A DNA stretch of 64,000 nucleotides from Roseburia_C sp900315735 (GTDB lineage Bacteria; Bacillota; Clostridia; Lachnospirales; Lachnospiraceae), in the NCBI GenBank assembly GCA_052118425.1, contig JBQKHF010000013.1; one strand, written 5' to 3'. Positions within the stretch are counted from its first letter, which is position 1, and every line of letters begins with the position of its first letter. The notes beneath the pieces were generated by a model. That model saw only the letters and a list, made by a program, of their open reading frames with translations, had not been told where the DNA came from and did no database searches. Both the position numbers and the translations under genes were made by a program. Positions 8,604 through 17,061 of this stretch are shown one piece after another.

Positions 8604-9803
8604 TTACATCTCATCCACAACCTGGAACACATAGAACTTCAGATAATAGGATTCGTCCGCTGCCCAAAGAATTGGATGATCCGGTGCCTGGGTGCGGAAT
8701 TCCACCTGACGCAGACGCTTGTGGACGCTGTGGGCTGCCTGTCCGATTGTCTTGGTAAATAACTCATAAGTCATAAAATGGGAGCAGGAACAGGTTGCAA
8801 GAAATCCGCCATTTTTCACAAGCTTCATGGCACGAAGGTTAATCTCGCGATAGCCCTTGATGGCATTTTTAACAGAATTTCTGGACTTGGTAAATGCCGG
8901 CGGGTCTAAGATTACCACATCATATTTTTCTCCTGCTTCCTCTAATTCCGGCAGCAGTTCAAAGACATCCTTGCACAGGAATTTTACGGTGCCGGAAAGT
9001 CCGTTCAATGCTGCATTTTCTTCTGCCTGATGTACGGCAAGTTCTGAAGCATCCACTCCGGTTACTTCCTTGGCTCCGGCAATTCCGGCATTCAATGCAA
9101 AGGAACCGGTATGGGTAAAGCAGTCTAATACTCTTGCATCCTTACATAATTTCTGAATAGCAAGACGGTTGTATTTCTGGTCTAAGAAAAATCCGGTCTT
9201 CTGGCCATCCTTTACATCTACGATATAATGCACACCATTTTCTACGATTTCCACATTGGTATCAAACTCTTCTCCGATAAATCCTTTTTTAAGTTCCATG
9301 CCTTCCTGCTTGCGGACTTTCGCATCACTCCGCTCGTATACACCACGGATTGTAATGCCATCCTCTGCTAAAATTTCCTTTAAAAGCTTTACAATAAGCT
9401 CCTTGTAACGGTCGATACCAAGTGCTAAGGACTGCACTACCAGCACATTCGAAAACTTATCAATAACCAGTCCCGGCAGAAAATCTGCCTCTCCAAATAC
9501 CACACGACAGGAAGAAGTGTCTACCGTCTTTTTCCGGTATTCCCATGCCTGCTGCAGCCGTGTCCGGAAAAATGCTTCATCAATGACTGTATCTTCTTTT
9601 CTGCTGAAAAGGCGCACACGAATTTTGGAATTGCGGTTGATAAATCCAATGCCCATCGGATATCCGTCAAAATCGTGTACCAGCACCAGATCTCCATTTT
9701 CAAATGTTCCCATGATACTTTCTATTTCATTGTCAAAAATCCACATGCCACCGGATTTTACCATTCTTCCTTCGCCTTTTTTCAATGTTACAACTGCGCT
9801 CAT
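8604..9803 (-). CDS. rlmI: Class I rRNA methyltransferase, RlmI/YwbD family
   Basis: A 399-residue SAM-dependent rRNA cytosine-C5 methyltransferase of the RlmI type. It has an N-terminal PUA-like domain (about 1-75, GGMWIFDNEIESI), a central EEHEE-like region and a Rossmann methyltransferase core (VLDCFTHTGSFALNA). The catalytic cysteine motif TCSCSHFM is near residue 340 and the motif IV sequence ILDPPAFTKS is intact. Its ATG follows the TAA of the upstream EamA gene with one base between (TAACATG), so translation is probably coupled. The family is known to modify 23S rRNA; the exact base in this organism is inferred. The terminator at 8559-8595 ends this two-gene operon. Confidence 0.9.
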   Translation of the reverse strand: MSAVVTLKKGEGRMVKSGGMWIFDNEIESIMGTFENGDLVLVHDFDGYPMGIGFINRNSKIRVRLFSRKEDTVIDEAFFRTRLQQAWEYRKKTVDTSSCRVVFGEADFLPGLVIDKFSNVLVVQSLALGIDRYKELIVKLLKEILAEDGITIRGVYERSDAKVRKQEGMELKKGFIGEEFDTNVEIVENGVHYIVDVKDGQKTGFFLDQKYNRLAIQKLCKDARVLDCFTHTGSFALNAGIAGAKEVTGVDASELAVHQAEENAALNGLSGTVKFLCKDVFELLPELEEAGEKYDVVILDPPAFTKSRNSVKNAIKGYREINLRAMKLVKNGGFLATCSCSHFMTYELFTKTIGQAAHSVHKRLRQVEFRTQAPDHPILWAADESYYLKFYVFQVVDEM

Positions 9804-9804
9804 G

Positions 9805-10749
9805 TTAATCCTCCTTCGTAACCTCTTTCTTATAATTTACCACAAATATACCAATACATACCAGTATCAGTGCAATCACACTTTTGATGCCTGCTGCCTG
9901 CTCTTTTTCTCCCAGAAGCCATGCGGAAAGAATTACACCGAACACCGGATTCATAAATCCAAACACCGCTACTCGGGAAATCGGATTGTATTTCAATAAA
10001 ATGCCCCACAGCGTATATGCCACTGCAGAAATGCATGCCATGTAAAACAGCAGTCCAAAGGATGCCGCCGTAAATCCGCTCACTCGTCCGCCTGCCGCAA
10101 AGCCGCACAATGCCATAATAATTCCACCCACCAGGAACTGGTAGCCGCTCAGCATGACAGGATTTTCGGATTTGGAATACCGCTTTAACAGCACCGATGA
10201 AAATGCATATGCTACCGTTGATAAGAAAATAAATCCTTCTCCGGTCACGCTCATATGAAAATCGAATCCGCTGCTTCCCATATTTACCAGTGCCACGCCT
10301 GCAAATCCTATGATACAGCCTGTAATTTTTCGTGCCGATAATTTTTCCTGATGGAATAAAAGACTTGCTACCAGAATTGCCACGAATACGTTTAACGCTT
10401 CGATAATGGATGCCTTTACCCCGGAGGTGTGTGCCAGTCCGATGTAGAAAAGCAGATACTGTCCCACAGTCTGCAGACTGCTTAATTTAAAAACTTTTCC
10501 AATAGAGCCTTTTGTTGGGCGCAGAAACCGTCTGCTTCCAATACTTCCCAATAATATTGTTAAAATTCCCGCCAGCGTAAACCGGTAACCGGCATACAGA
10601 ATCTGGGATGCCACCTCATCCGATGCAATGTGCATCATCTGATAGCCGATTTTAATGCACGGAAATGCACTGCCCCACAACAGGCAGCACACCAATGCTC
10701 CCAGCCAGACTACTATGGTTTTCTGCATGAATTTTTCTTTTGTTTCCAT
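9805..10749 (-). CDS. EamA-family (DMT) permease
   Basis: A membrane protein of about 314 residues with ten hydrophobic segments in two EamA repeats, typical of drug/metabolite exporters. The motif GSAFPCIKIGY near the N-terminus and KYNPISRVAVFGFMNPVFG in the second repeat are characteristic. The ATG at 10749 is preferred because AAAAGG lies nine bases upstream. An ATG three codons earlier sits one base after the same Shine-Dalgarno and is unlikely to be used. Substrate cannot be told from sequence; amino acids or small metabolites are usual in the family. It is the first gene of an operon with the RlmI-type methyltransferase. Confidence 0.88.
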   Translation of the reverse strand: METKEKFMQKTIVVWLGALVCCLLWGSAFPCIKIGYQMMHIASDEVASQILYAGYRFTLAGILTILLGSIGSRRFLRPTKGSIGKVFKLSSLQTVGQYLLFYIGLAHTSGVKASIIEALNVFVAILVASLLFHQEKLSARKITGCIIGFAGVALVNMGSSGFDFHMSVTGEGFIFLSTVAYAFSSVLLKRYSKSENPVMLSGYQFLVGGIIMALCGFAAGGRVSGFTAASFGLLFYMACISAVAYTLWGILLKYNPISRVAVFGFMNPVFGVILSAWLLGEKEQAAGIKSVIALILVCIGIFVVNYKKEVTKED

Positions 10750-10803
10750 TGCTTTCATCCTTTTCTCAAGCTTTCGCTTTTCTTCTCATTCTTGTCTCAT
10801 TTC

Positions 10804-10832
10804 ATCATAGACACCAGTGCCGGCTCTGTCAA
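10804..10832 (-). promoter_or_regulatory. Promoter for the EamA-rlmI operon
   Basis: Minus strand: TTGACA, 17-base spacer, TATGAT. It lies about 55 bases upstream of the chosen start. Confidence 0.7.
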
Positions 10833-10892
10833 ATAAATTCTGTCCCTACTGATATACTTTTTCCCTGAAATATGCGATAATAAATATATTTG

Positions 10893-11258
10893 TATAGGTG
10901 ATTGTGAAAGGAGATAGATTTTCTATATAAAACAATTTTGCGATATTCCATGTTTAACAGAATATTGGTACTGTTCGACAAAGTACGGATGCCTGATAAG
11001 GGCTGTTAGGGGTACTTGGAATTTTGTCCGGCAACAGGCAACGCTGGTACAGGGATGTACCAGCGAGGCACATTTGAACATGGATGTGAATTTGTGCCGG
11101 TTGCCAGATAAAATTAGAATTACACCAAAATTCCCAGTACCCCTTGCAGGCATTATGTGGCATCCACTCTTGACGGACAGTGCCGATATTCTGTCAAAGC
11201 AATCGAAAAAACTTTTTATCTAATAATTTTCTCTGTCCCACTTTCGCAATCACCTATA
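10893..11258 (+). repeat. Long palindromic structured element, copy A
   Basis: This 366-base stretch, most of the 535-base gap between genes, folds back on itself. Outer arms pair at 10893-10910 with 11241-11258 and at 10958-10974 with 11177-11193 (17 bp). Next come GGATGCC/GGCATCC and an 18-position stem, GGGGTACT...GGAATTTTG with its partner at about 11126-11143. The core is a three-way junction: closing stem GGCAAC/GTTGCC, hairpin CGCTGGTAC/GTACCAGCG with loop AGGGAT, and hairpin GGCACA/TGTGCC. A diverged copy lies inverted at 31525-31738 with the same fold. No protein is evident. The right arm ends about 25 bases before the glycosyltransferase start, so it may act as a leader RNA. A weak extended -10 (TGATATACT) lies at 10850-10858. 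I do not recognise a named Rfam family. Confidence 0.8.
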
Positions 11259-11284
11259 TTTTCAGAAGAAAAGGAGGCATTTTG

Positions 11285-12313
11285 ATGATTACAATAAGCC
11301 TTTGCATGATTGTAAAAAACGAGGAGCAGGTTCTCTCCCGCTGTCTGGATTCACTCGCCGGTCTGATGGATGAAATCATCATCATAGATACCGGTTCCTG
11401 TGACCGCACCAAAGAAATTGCTGCCCGCTATACCGATAAAATCTACGACTATGTCTGGAAGGATGACTTTGCAGATGCCAGAAATTTTGCTTTTTCCAAA
11501 GCTTCCATGGAATATATCTATACCGCAGATGCAGATGAAGTCTTAGATGATGAGAACCGGGAACAGTTCCGGCTTTTGAAAGAAGCCATGGTCCCGGAGG
11601 TCGAAATTGTACAGATGAAATATGTGACCAAAAATGAATTCAATACAGTGCTTAATTTTAAAGAGGAGTACCGTCCGAAACTCTACCGGAGACTTCGTAC
11701 GTTCACCTGGATTGACCCGATTCACGAAACGGTGCGCTTAGACCCGGTTGTCTTTGACAGTGATATCGCTATTACACATCTTCCGCAGTCTCTGCACAGC
11801 CGCCGCGATTTTAAAGGCTTCTTACTGGCATTTGAACGGGACGGACGGCTTTCCGAAAAATTACACCGGATGTATGCCAAAGAACTGCTCATGACCGGCG
11901 AAAAGGAAGATTTTATTGCCGCAGCAAAAGTATTTCTGGCTACCTTAAAGGATGAAACTGCTTCTGAAGATGCCCGCAAGGAAGCAGGCTGTATCTTAAG
12001 CCGCTATTACCGGATTACCGGAAATGTCAATGAATTTTTCAAACTGACACTGAAGGATATGATTACTACTCCCTGCGCAGAAATCTGCTGCGAATTGGGA
12101 AATTATTTTTTTGACGCCAAAGATTATGAGGAAGCAGCCATGTGGTATTACAACGCAGCCTATGAAACTGCCAGCATTCTTGATGTACATACCAGCGGAA
12201 ACATTCCGCTGAACGGACTGGCTGACTGCTATGAAAAATCCGGAAATGCAGTTCAGGCGGAAGAATATAGAAATGCAGCCAGACAATGGCAGCTTCCAAA
12301 CGATAATTCTTAG
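11285..12313 (+). CDS. Family 2 glycosyltransferase with a TPR-like C-terminus
   Basis: A 342-residue protein with a GT-A fold at the N-terminus: ISLCMIVKNEEQVLSRCLDSL, then IDTGSCDRT, and a metal-binding TADADE (DxD-type) at about 80-85. The C-terminal third is helical and repeat-like (YFFDAKDYEEAAMWYYNAAY), consistent with TPR repeats. This SunS-like layout is common for Firmicutes glycosyltransferases acting on peptides or cell-surface glycans; the acceptor is unknown. The start at 11285 follows AAGGAGG. An open frame extends upstream into the structured element but lacks a ribosome binding site. The nearby palindromic element could regulate it. Confidence 0.85.
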   Translation: MITISLCMIVKNEEQVLSRCLDSLAGLMDEIIIIDTGSCDRTKEIAARYTDKIYDYVWKDDFADARNFAFSKASMEYIYTADADEVLDDENREQFRLLKEAMVPEVEIVQMKYVTKNEFNTVLNFKEEYRPKLYRRLRTFTWIDPIHETVRLDPVVFDSDIAITHLPQSLHSRRDFKGFLLAFERDGRLSEKLHRMYAKELLMTGEKEDFIAAAKVFLATLKDETASEDARKEAGCILSRYYRITGNVNEFFKLTLKDMITTPCAEICCELGNYFFDAKDYEEAAMWYYNAAYETASILDVHTSGNIPLNGLADCYEKSGNAVQAEEYRNAARQWQLPNDNS

Positions 12314-12323
12314 TCCCTTCGAC

Positions 12324-12352
12324 TTGAATAATCATGTACGAAGTGGTACTAT
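12324..12352 (+). promoter_or_regulatory. but: Promoter for the CoA-transferase gene
   Basis: TTGAAT, 17-base spacer, TACTAT, about 40 bases upstream of the ATG at 12392. Confidence 0.6.
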
Positions 12353-12391
12353 GATAATAATTTAACAAACAAAATATACAGGAGGTTTTTC

Positions 12392-13732
12392 ATGGATTAC
12401 ACACAGGAATATAAACAGAAATTAGTCTCCGCAGATGAGGCTGTCAAAGTCATCAAATCCGGTGACTGGGTAGATTATGGATGGTGTACCGGAACTCCGG
12501 ATGCACTGGATAAAGCCCTTGCAAAACGTACGGATGAATTAAAAGATGTCAATTTAAGAGGTGGTATTCTGTTAAAACCGTTAGCTGTCTTCGAACGTGA
12601 AGATGCCGGCGAACACTTTACCTGGAACTCCTGGCATATGTCCGGAATCGAGCGTAAATATATCAACCGCGGTTTTTCTTACTACGCTCCAATCCGTTAT
12701 TCCGAGCTTCCAAGATACTATCGTGACTCTGCTACTCCGGATGATGTAGCAATGTTCCAGGTTGCTCCAATGGACAAACATGGATATTTTAACTTTGGGC
12801 CAAACGCTTCTCATATGATGGCAGTTTGCGAGACTTCCAAGAAAGTTATCGTAGAAGTAAATAAAAATATGCCTCGCTGCTTAGGCGGATTTGAAAACAG
12901 CATCCATATTTCCGATGTTGATTTCATCGTAGAAGGCGAGAATCCGGCTATCGGTGAATTAGGTGGCGGCGGAGCTGCTACTGAAATCGACCAGGCAGTT
13001 GCAAAATTAATCGTGGATGAGATTCCAAATGGCGCATGTCTCCAGCTTGGTATCGGTGGAATGCCAAATGCTGTTGGTTCCATGATTGCAGAATCTGATT
13101 TGAAAGATTTAGGTGTACATACTGAAATGTACGTTGATGCATTCGTTGATATTGCAAGAGCAGGAAAAATCAACGGTTCCAAGAAAAACATCGACCGTTT
13201 CCGCCAGACCTATGGTTTCGGTGCAGGAACTCAGAAAATGTATGACTACTTAGACGAGAATCCGGAACTTATGAGTGCTCCGGTAAGTTATACAAATGAT
13301 ATCCGCTCCATTTCCGCACTGGATAACTTTATTTCCATTAACAATGCGGTAAATGTAGACCTCTTCGGTCAGGTAAATGCAGAGTCTGCAGGAATCAAGC
13401 ACATCAGTGGTGCCGGCGGACAGTTAGACTTCGTTCTGGGTGCTTACCTTTCTAACGGTGGTAAGAGCTTCATCTGCTGTTCTTCTACCTTTACAACCAG
13501 GGATGGTCAGCTGAAATCCCGTATCCTTCCTACCTTAGATCCAGGATCTATCGTAACTGATACCCGTGCCAACATCCACTATCTGGTAACAGAATATGGT
13601 AAAGTCAACTTAAAGGGACTTTCTACCTGGCAGAAATGTGAAGCAATTATCTCTGTCGCACATCCGGACTTCCGTGATGAATTAATCGCAGATGCAGAGA
13701 AAATGCATATCTGGAGAAGAAGCAACAAATAA
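12392..13732 (+). CDS. but: Butyryl-CoA:acetate CoA-transferase
   Basis: A 446-residue CoA-transferase of the Cat1/4-hydroxybutyrate family. It transfers CoA from butyryl-CoA to acetate, releasing butyrate, the last step of the main butyrate route in Roseburia-type gut bacteria. The catalytic glutamate is in HTEMY (E245). The glycine-rich ELGGGGAATEIDQAVA and QLGIGGMPNAVGSM segments and the C-terminal AGGQLDFVLGAYLS match the family. The length is typical. Ribosome binding site AGGAGG, own promoter and a strong terminator behind it make it monocistronic, as expected for a highly expressed fermentation gene. A related 4-hydroxybutyrate or propionate CoA-transferase activity cannot be excluded by sequence alone. 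Confidence 0.9.
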   Translation: MDYTQEYKQKLVSADEAVKVIKSGDWVDYGWCTGTPDALDKALAKRTDELKDVNLRGGILLKPLAVFEREDAGEHFTWNSWHMSGIERKYINRGFSYYAPIRYSELPRYYRDSATPDDVAMFQVAPMDKHGYFNFGPNASHMMAVCETSKKVIVEVNKNMPRCLGGFENSIHISDVDFIVEGENPAIGELGGGGAATEIDQAVAKLIVDEIPNGACLQLGIGGMPNAVGSMIAESDLKDLGVHTEMYVDAFVDIARAGKINGSKKNIDRFRQTYGFGAGTQKMYDYLDENPELMSAPVSYTNDIRSISALDNFISINNAVNVDLFGQVNAESAGIKHISGAGGQLDFVLGAYLSNGGKSFICCSSTFTTRDGQLKSRILPTLDPGSIVTDTRANIHYLVTEYGKVNLKGLSTWQKCEAIISVAHPDFRDELIADAEKMHIWRRSNK

Positions 13733-13738
13733 TCTAAA

Positions 13739-13769
13739 AAAATCCCATGGGCTTATCCCATGGGATTTT
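13739..13769. terminator. Bidirectional terminator between but and the flavodoxin-like gene
   Basis: Perfect 13-bp stem (AAAATCCCATGGG with its complement) around a 5-base loop, flanked by A and T runs on both sides. It serves the two convergent genes. Confidence 0.92.
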
Positions 13770-13786
13770 CTTTTTCTGTTTCAGTT

Positions 13787-14479
13787 CTATTTCTTCCATG
13801 GACGCTTCTTGTCCGTCCATCCTCTTTCTTTCCAATAGTTTACATCTGCTTCATTCCAGCCCTTTTTCTGAAGCATCCGCATTACCTGGAAAAACATTTT
13901 CGTTTTCAGGGAAGTATGTACTCTTCCATTCTTTCTTCGAATTGCTGCGGCTAGCTTTGTTGTCTTTTTCTCAATAGCTTCTTTTTTCTTTGCACTGACT
14001 CCATTCCAGTTTACTGCCCGGACTGCTACACCGTATTGATATGTCTTTGCAACGCCCCAGAAAAAAGTGCTGTCCGCCATATCCTTATTGGTGCTTTTCA
14101 TTCCTGCGCCTGCTGCCGTAGAAATGCAGACCGCCTGCTTGTGAAACATTTTCTCTTCCGGACGATGCACCATCCACCGATATCCATAGTGGTCTAAGAA
14201 ACTTTTCATTGGACCGCTGGCATGATATACATATACCGGACTTGCCAGAATTATCACATCTGCCTCATCCATTGCTTCTGTCAGCGGGCTTAAATCCTCA
14301 TAATGTGGGCAAAGCTTTTCATCCTTTTCAAAGCACTGGGTACATCCCACACAATAGTGATTAAAATCTCTTGGCAGGAAAAATTCTTTTACTTCTCCCT
14401 GCAGTTTGTCTGCAAGCATTTTTGCAATATGATAAGTCGAACCCTTATGATTCTGTCCATAAATACACACAATTTTCAT
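13787..14479 (-). CDS. Flavodoxin-fold NAD(P)H-dependent oxidoreductase
   Basis: A 230-residue protein with an N-terminal flavodoxin-like fold. The FMN phosphate loop is GQNHKGST (8-15) and ASPVYVYHASGPMKSFLDH contacts the flavin in this family. A cluster of cysteines at C43, C46, C49 and C57 resembles those of iron-sulfur flavoproteins. The C-terminal 40 residues are basic and unusual. It probably reduces quinones or other small electron acceptors; the substrate is unknown. The start codon overlaps the stop of the upstream AI-2E gene (ATGA) and AGAGGAG precedes it, so it is translationally coupled and last in the kinase-regulator operon. Confidence 0.82.
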   Translation of the reverse strand: MKIVCIYGQNHKGSTYHIAKMLADKLQGEVKEFFLPRDFNHYCVGCTQCFEKDEKLCPHYEDLSPLTEAMDEADVIILASPVYVYHASGPMKSFLDHYGYRWMVHRPEEKMFHKQAVCISTAAGAGMKSTNKDMADSTFFWGVAKTYQYGVAVRAVNWNGVSAKKKEAIEKKTTKLAAAIRRKNGRVHTSLKTKMFFQVMRMLQKKGWNEADVNYWKERGWTDKKRPWKK

Positions 14480-15555
14480 GTTATCTCCTCTTTTCCTTCT
14501 CTTTCACAAATACTACGGTAAATTTCCCAGATTAAAAATCCGGAAAGCGGGCCTAAAATAACACCGGCTGTTCCATATACTTTCAGTCCTGCATAAATAC
14601 TGATGATAACCGCCAGCGGATGCACCCCCAGCCTTCTTCCCATGAGTCTTGGCTCCATAAATTCCCGGATAAAGGTACTCAATATGAACAGTATACCATA
14701 TATCACTGCCGCAAAATACTTTCCACGGAATAAATCGATAATCAGCCATGGAATAAAGACAAGTCCTGTGCCGATAAAAGGCAGTGCATCACTTACACCA
14801 ATCAGCACTCCTACCAGAATGGCATAAGAATTTCCGGTAAGGAACAGACCTGCTATGCATACGCCGCTGATAATCGCCAATATAATAAACTGCGCTTTAA
14901 GATACGTTCCGCCGGCATGACACATATTTTGAAATATTCGTCCGCCCCAGGAATAAAAGCTGCTTCCTCGCCAGCGCTGCACCAGATTATCATAATCACA
15001 AAGTATCAGCACTGCTGCCACGATAGTTACAATGCAGATGCCAAAGAATGCTGCTAGTCCCCGCAAAGATGCCAGCGAACCATTCATCAACGCCGGAATC
15101 AGCTTCGTTTCCGCCTGACTGCTGACATATGCAACGCAGCTTCTTCCCCACTGCACCATTGTCTCCGCTTTCATCCCGGTGACTTCCGCAACCCGCTCAC
15201 AGCAACTGCACCAAAGCGTATCTGCTTTTCCAAACAATGCCGGGTAATTCGTTACCAGTGACGCAAGTTCGCAGATTCCCTTGTATACAAGATAGCCAAG
15301 CGGCAGAAAAATCACTGCCAGCAGCAGCAAAACTGCAACAGTACTTGCAATTCCTCTTGGAAGCTTTGTTTTCTCTGACAGAAAAGCCACTGGTTTACAT
15401 AATATCTTTGCAATCAGAATTGCCAGCAAAAAAGGAATTACAATTGGCAGTACAAAACGCATTCCAAAATATACCGCAACTGTAATCCCTGCTAAATATA
15501 TAAGCTTTTTTATAAGTTGTCTTGTTTTTCCAGTCATACCATCAGTATGTGGCAT
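14476..15555 (-). CDS. AI-2E/YtvI family membrane protein
   Basis: A 359-residue polytopic membrane protein of the AI-2E transporter superfamily. There are paired hydrophobic segments at each end and a central amphipathic region. The sequence GVSDALPFIGTGLVFIPW is the diagnostic stretch. In endospore-formers the closest named relative is the sporulation protein YtvI; other members carry out Na+/H+ exchange or autoinducer export. The exact role is not shown. The start is weakly supported: no clear Shine-Dalgarno precedes either this ATG or the one six codons later. It lies 18 bases after the pseudouridine synthase gene in the same operon. Confidence 0.85.
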   Translation of the reverse strand: MPHTDGMTGKTRQLIKKLIYLAGITVAVYFGMRFVLPIVIPFLLAILIAKILCKPVAFLSEKTKLPRGIASTVAVLLLLAVIFLPLGYLVYKGICELASLVTNYPALFGKADTLWCSCCERVAEVTGMKAETMVQWGRSCVAYVSSQAETKLIPALMNGSLASLRGLAAFFGICIVTIVAAVLILCDYDNLVQRWRGSSFYSWGGRIFQNMCHAGGTYLKAQFIILAIISGVCIAGLFLTGNSYAILVGVLIGVSDALPFIGTGLVFIPWLIIDLFRGKYFAAVIYGILFILSTFIREFMEPRLMGRRLGVHPLAVIISIYAGLKVYGTAGVILGPLSGFLIWEIYRSICEREGKEEIT

Positions 15556-15573
15556 CCCGGACTTTTTTATGTA

Positions 15574-16335
15574 TTATAAATCTGAAAATAAATGAAACGC
15601 CTGACCTTCCGGTGTTATCTGAAACTGCATCTTCTTTTTGCTTGCCGGATGCAGAAATTCCAGCCGGTAAGAACAAAGTGCCAGTGGCATCTGTATCATT
15701 CCCGGCAGACTTTCATTCTTTCCATACTTTCTATCTCCCACCAATGGCCAGCCATGATGCAACATCTGCACCCGAATCTGGTGATGCCGTCCGGTCTCTA
15801 ATTTTACTTCAAGAAGACTGATTTCTTCCGCAGCGTCAGTCTTTTCCGGTGCTCCATCTACTGTCCCCGCTCCTGAAGCAGTTTTACCATCTCTATCATC
15901 AAGCGTACTATATTCAAGCACCCGATAGGTTAATGCTGCCCGCTTTGCATCTGCGGTTCCCTGTTTTACGACAGAAGAAGTATTACTTCTGCCATCCTTC
16001 TTAAGGAAGTCGATAAGCTGCCCTTCTCTCGGTTCTGCCTTTCCATGTACTACTGTCAGATAATATTTTCCAAAACCGTTTTTCTGCATCTGCCGGTTCA
16101 GTTCTGCTGTGGCTTCTTTGGTCTTTCCAAAGACCATCACACCTTCCACCGGCTGGTCTAAGCGATGGATAATTCCAATAAAGGGAGTCTCTCCCTTCGC
16201 AGCAAGATAATTCCGAAGCAGACTCGCCATATCCTGCTCGCCCATACGCTTCGTCTGCACTGCAATCCCTGCCGGTTTTACACAGACAATCAGCTTATCA
16301 TCCTCATATAAAATATGTTCTGCAATCTTATACAT
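15574..16335 (-). CDS. RluA-family pseudouridine synthase
   Basis: A 253-residue RNA pseudouridine synthase. The catalytic motif is HRLDQPVEGVMVFGKT with Asp60. The RHHQIRVQM motif and KYGKNES near the end are typical of RluA/RluC/RluD proteins. It lacks an N-terminal S4 domain, so it is a short RluA-type enzyme acting on 23S rRNA or tRNA; which base is not predictable. A less conserved insert (about 165-190, Gly/Ala/Asp rich) interrupts the core. It is embedded in a minus-strand operon behind the response regulator. Confidence 0.87.
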   Translation of the reverse strand: MYKIAEHILYEDDKLIVCVKPAGIAVQTKRMGEQDMASLLRNYLAAKGETPFIGIIHRLDQPVEGVMVFGKTKEATAELNRQMQKNGFGKYYLTVVHGKAEPREGQLIDFLKKDGRSNTSSVVKQGTADAKRAALTYRVLEYSTLDDRDGKTASGAGTVDGAPEKTDAAEEISLLEVKLETGRHHQIRVQMLHHGWPLVGDRKYGKNESLPGMIQMPLALCSYRLEFLHPASKKKMQFQITPEGQAFHLFSDL

Positions 16336-16371
16336 ATACTTTTCCTATCATTACAATCTGGGACTCTACAA

Positions 16372-17061
16372 TTATAATTTAAAGCGATAACCTACCCCCC
16401 AGATTGTCTCGATATACTGAGGCTTTGCGGTATCCATTTCAATCTTCTCACGGATCTTCTTGATATGTACCGTTACGGTTGCGATATCACCAACGGATTC
16501 CATATCCCAGATTTCTTTAAACAGTTCTTCCTTGGTAAATACATGATTCGGATTCTGCGCCAAGAATATCAGCAAATCAAATTCCTTTGTGGTAAATGCC
16601 TTTTCCTCACCGTTTACCCAGACGCGGCGGGCTGTTTTATCAATCTTGATTCCACGAATCTCGATAATATCATTTTCCTGCACATTGCTGCCAATCAGTC
16701 TTTCATAACGGGCAAGGTGCGCCTTTACTCTTGCTACCAGCTCACTTGGGGAGAATGGTTTTGTGATATAATCGTCTGCCCCCAGTCCCAGTCCGCGAAT
16801 CTTGTCAATATCATCCTTCTTGGCAGATACCATAAGAATCGGTGTATTCTTTACTTCACGGATACGTTTGCAGATTTCGAAGCCGTCCATGCCCGGAAGC
16901 ATCAGATCTAAGATATACATATCAAAATCGGATGCCAGTGCTTTCTCCAATCCCCTTGCTCCATCACTTTCGATTTCGACATCGAAACCGCTTAATTCTA
17001 AATAATCCTTCTCCAGTTCTGCAATTGAAACCTCATCTTCAATAATCAATACTTTACTCAT
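16372..17061 (-). CDS. OmpR/PhoB-family response regulator
   Basis: A 229-residue two-component regulator. The receiver domain (1-115) has the acidic pair IEDE, the phospho-acceptor in YILDLMLPGMDG (about D53), and conserved Ser and Lys in VSAKKDD and TKPF. The C-terminal winged helix (about 130-229, KEFDLLIFLAQNP and WGVGYRF) binds DNA. Its start overlaps the end of the histidine kinase gene by eight bases. The pair is therefore coupled, with the kinase first, the reverse of the usual order. The stimulus is unknown; cell envelope stress is a common theme for such pairs. Confidence 0.93.
   Translation of the reverse strand: MSKVLIIEDEVSIAELEKDYLELSGFDVEIESDGARGLEKALASDFDMYILDLMLPGMDGFEICKRIREVKNTPILMVSAKKDDIDKIRGLGLGADDYITKPFSPSELVARVKAHLARYERLIGSNVQENDIIEIRGIKIDKTARRVWVNGEEKAFTTKEFDLLIFLAQNPNHVFTKEELFKEIWDMESVGDIATVTVHIKKIREKIEMDTAKPQYIETIWGVGYRFKL

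Noticed and set aside
10923..11163. Short minus-strand open frames inside structured element copy A
   Set aside because: They share peptides with frames in copy B only because the DNA is homologous. Substitutions follow base pairing, not codons, and no ribosome binding sites precede them.
11180..11284. Upstream extension of the glycosyltransferase frame
   Set aside because: It reads into the right arm of the structured element without a ribosome binding site, while AAGGAGG precedes the ATG at 11285.
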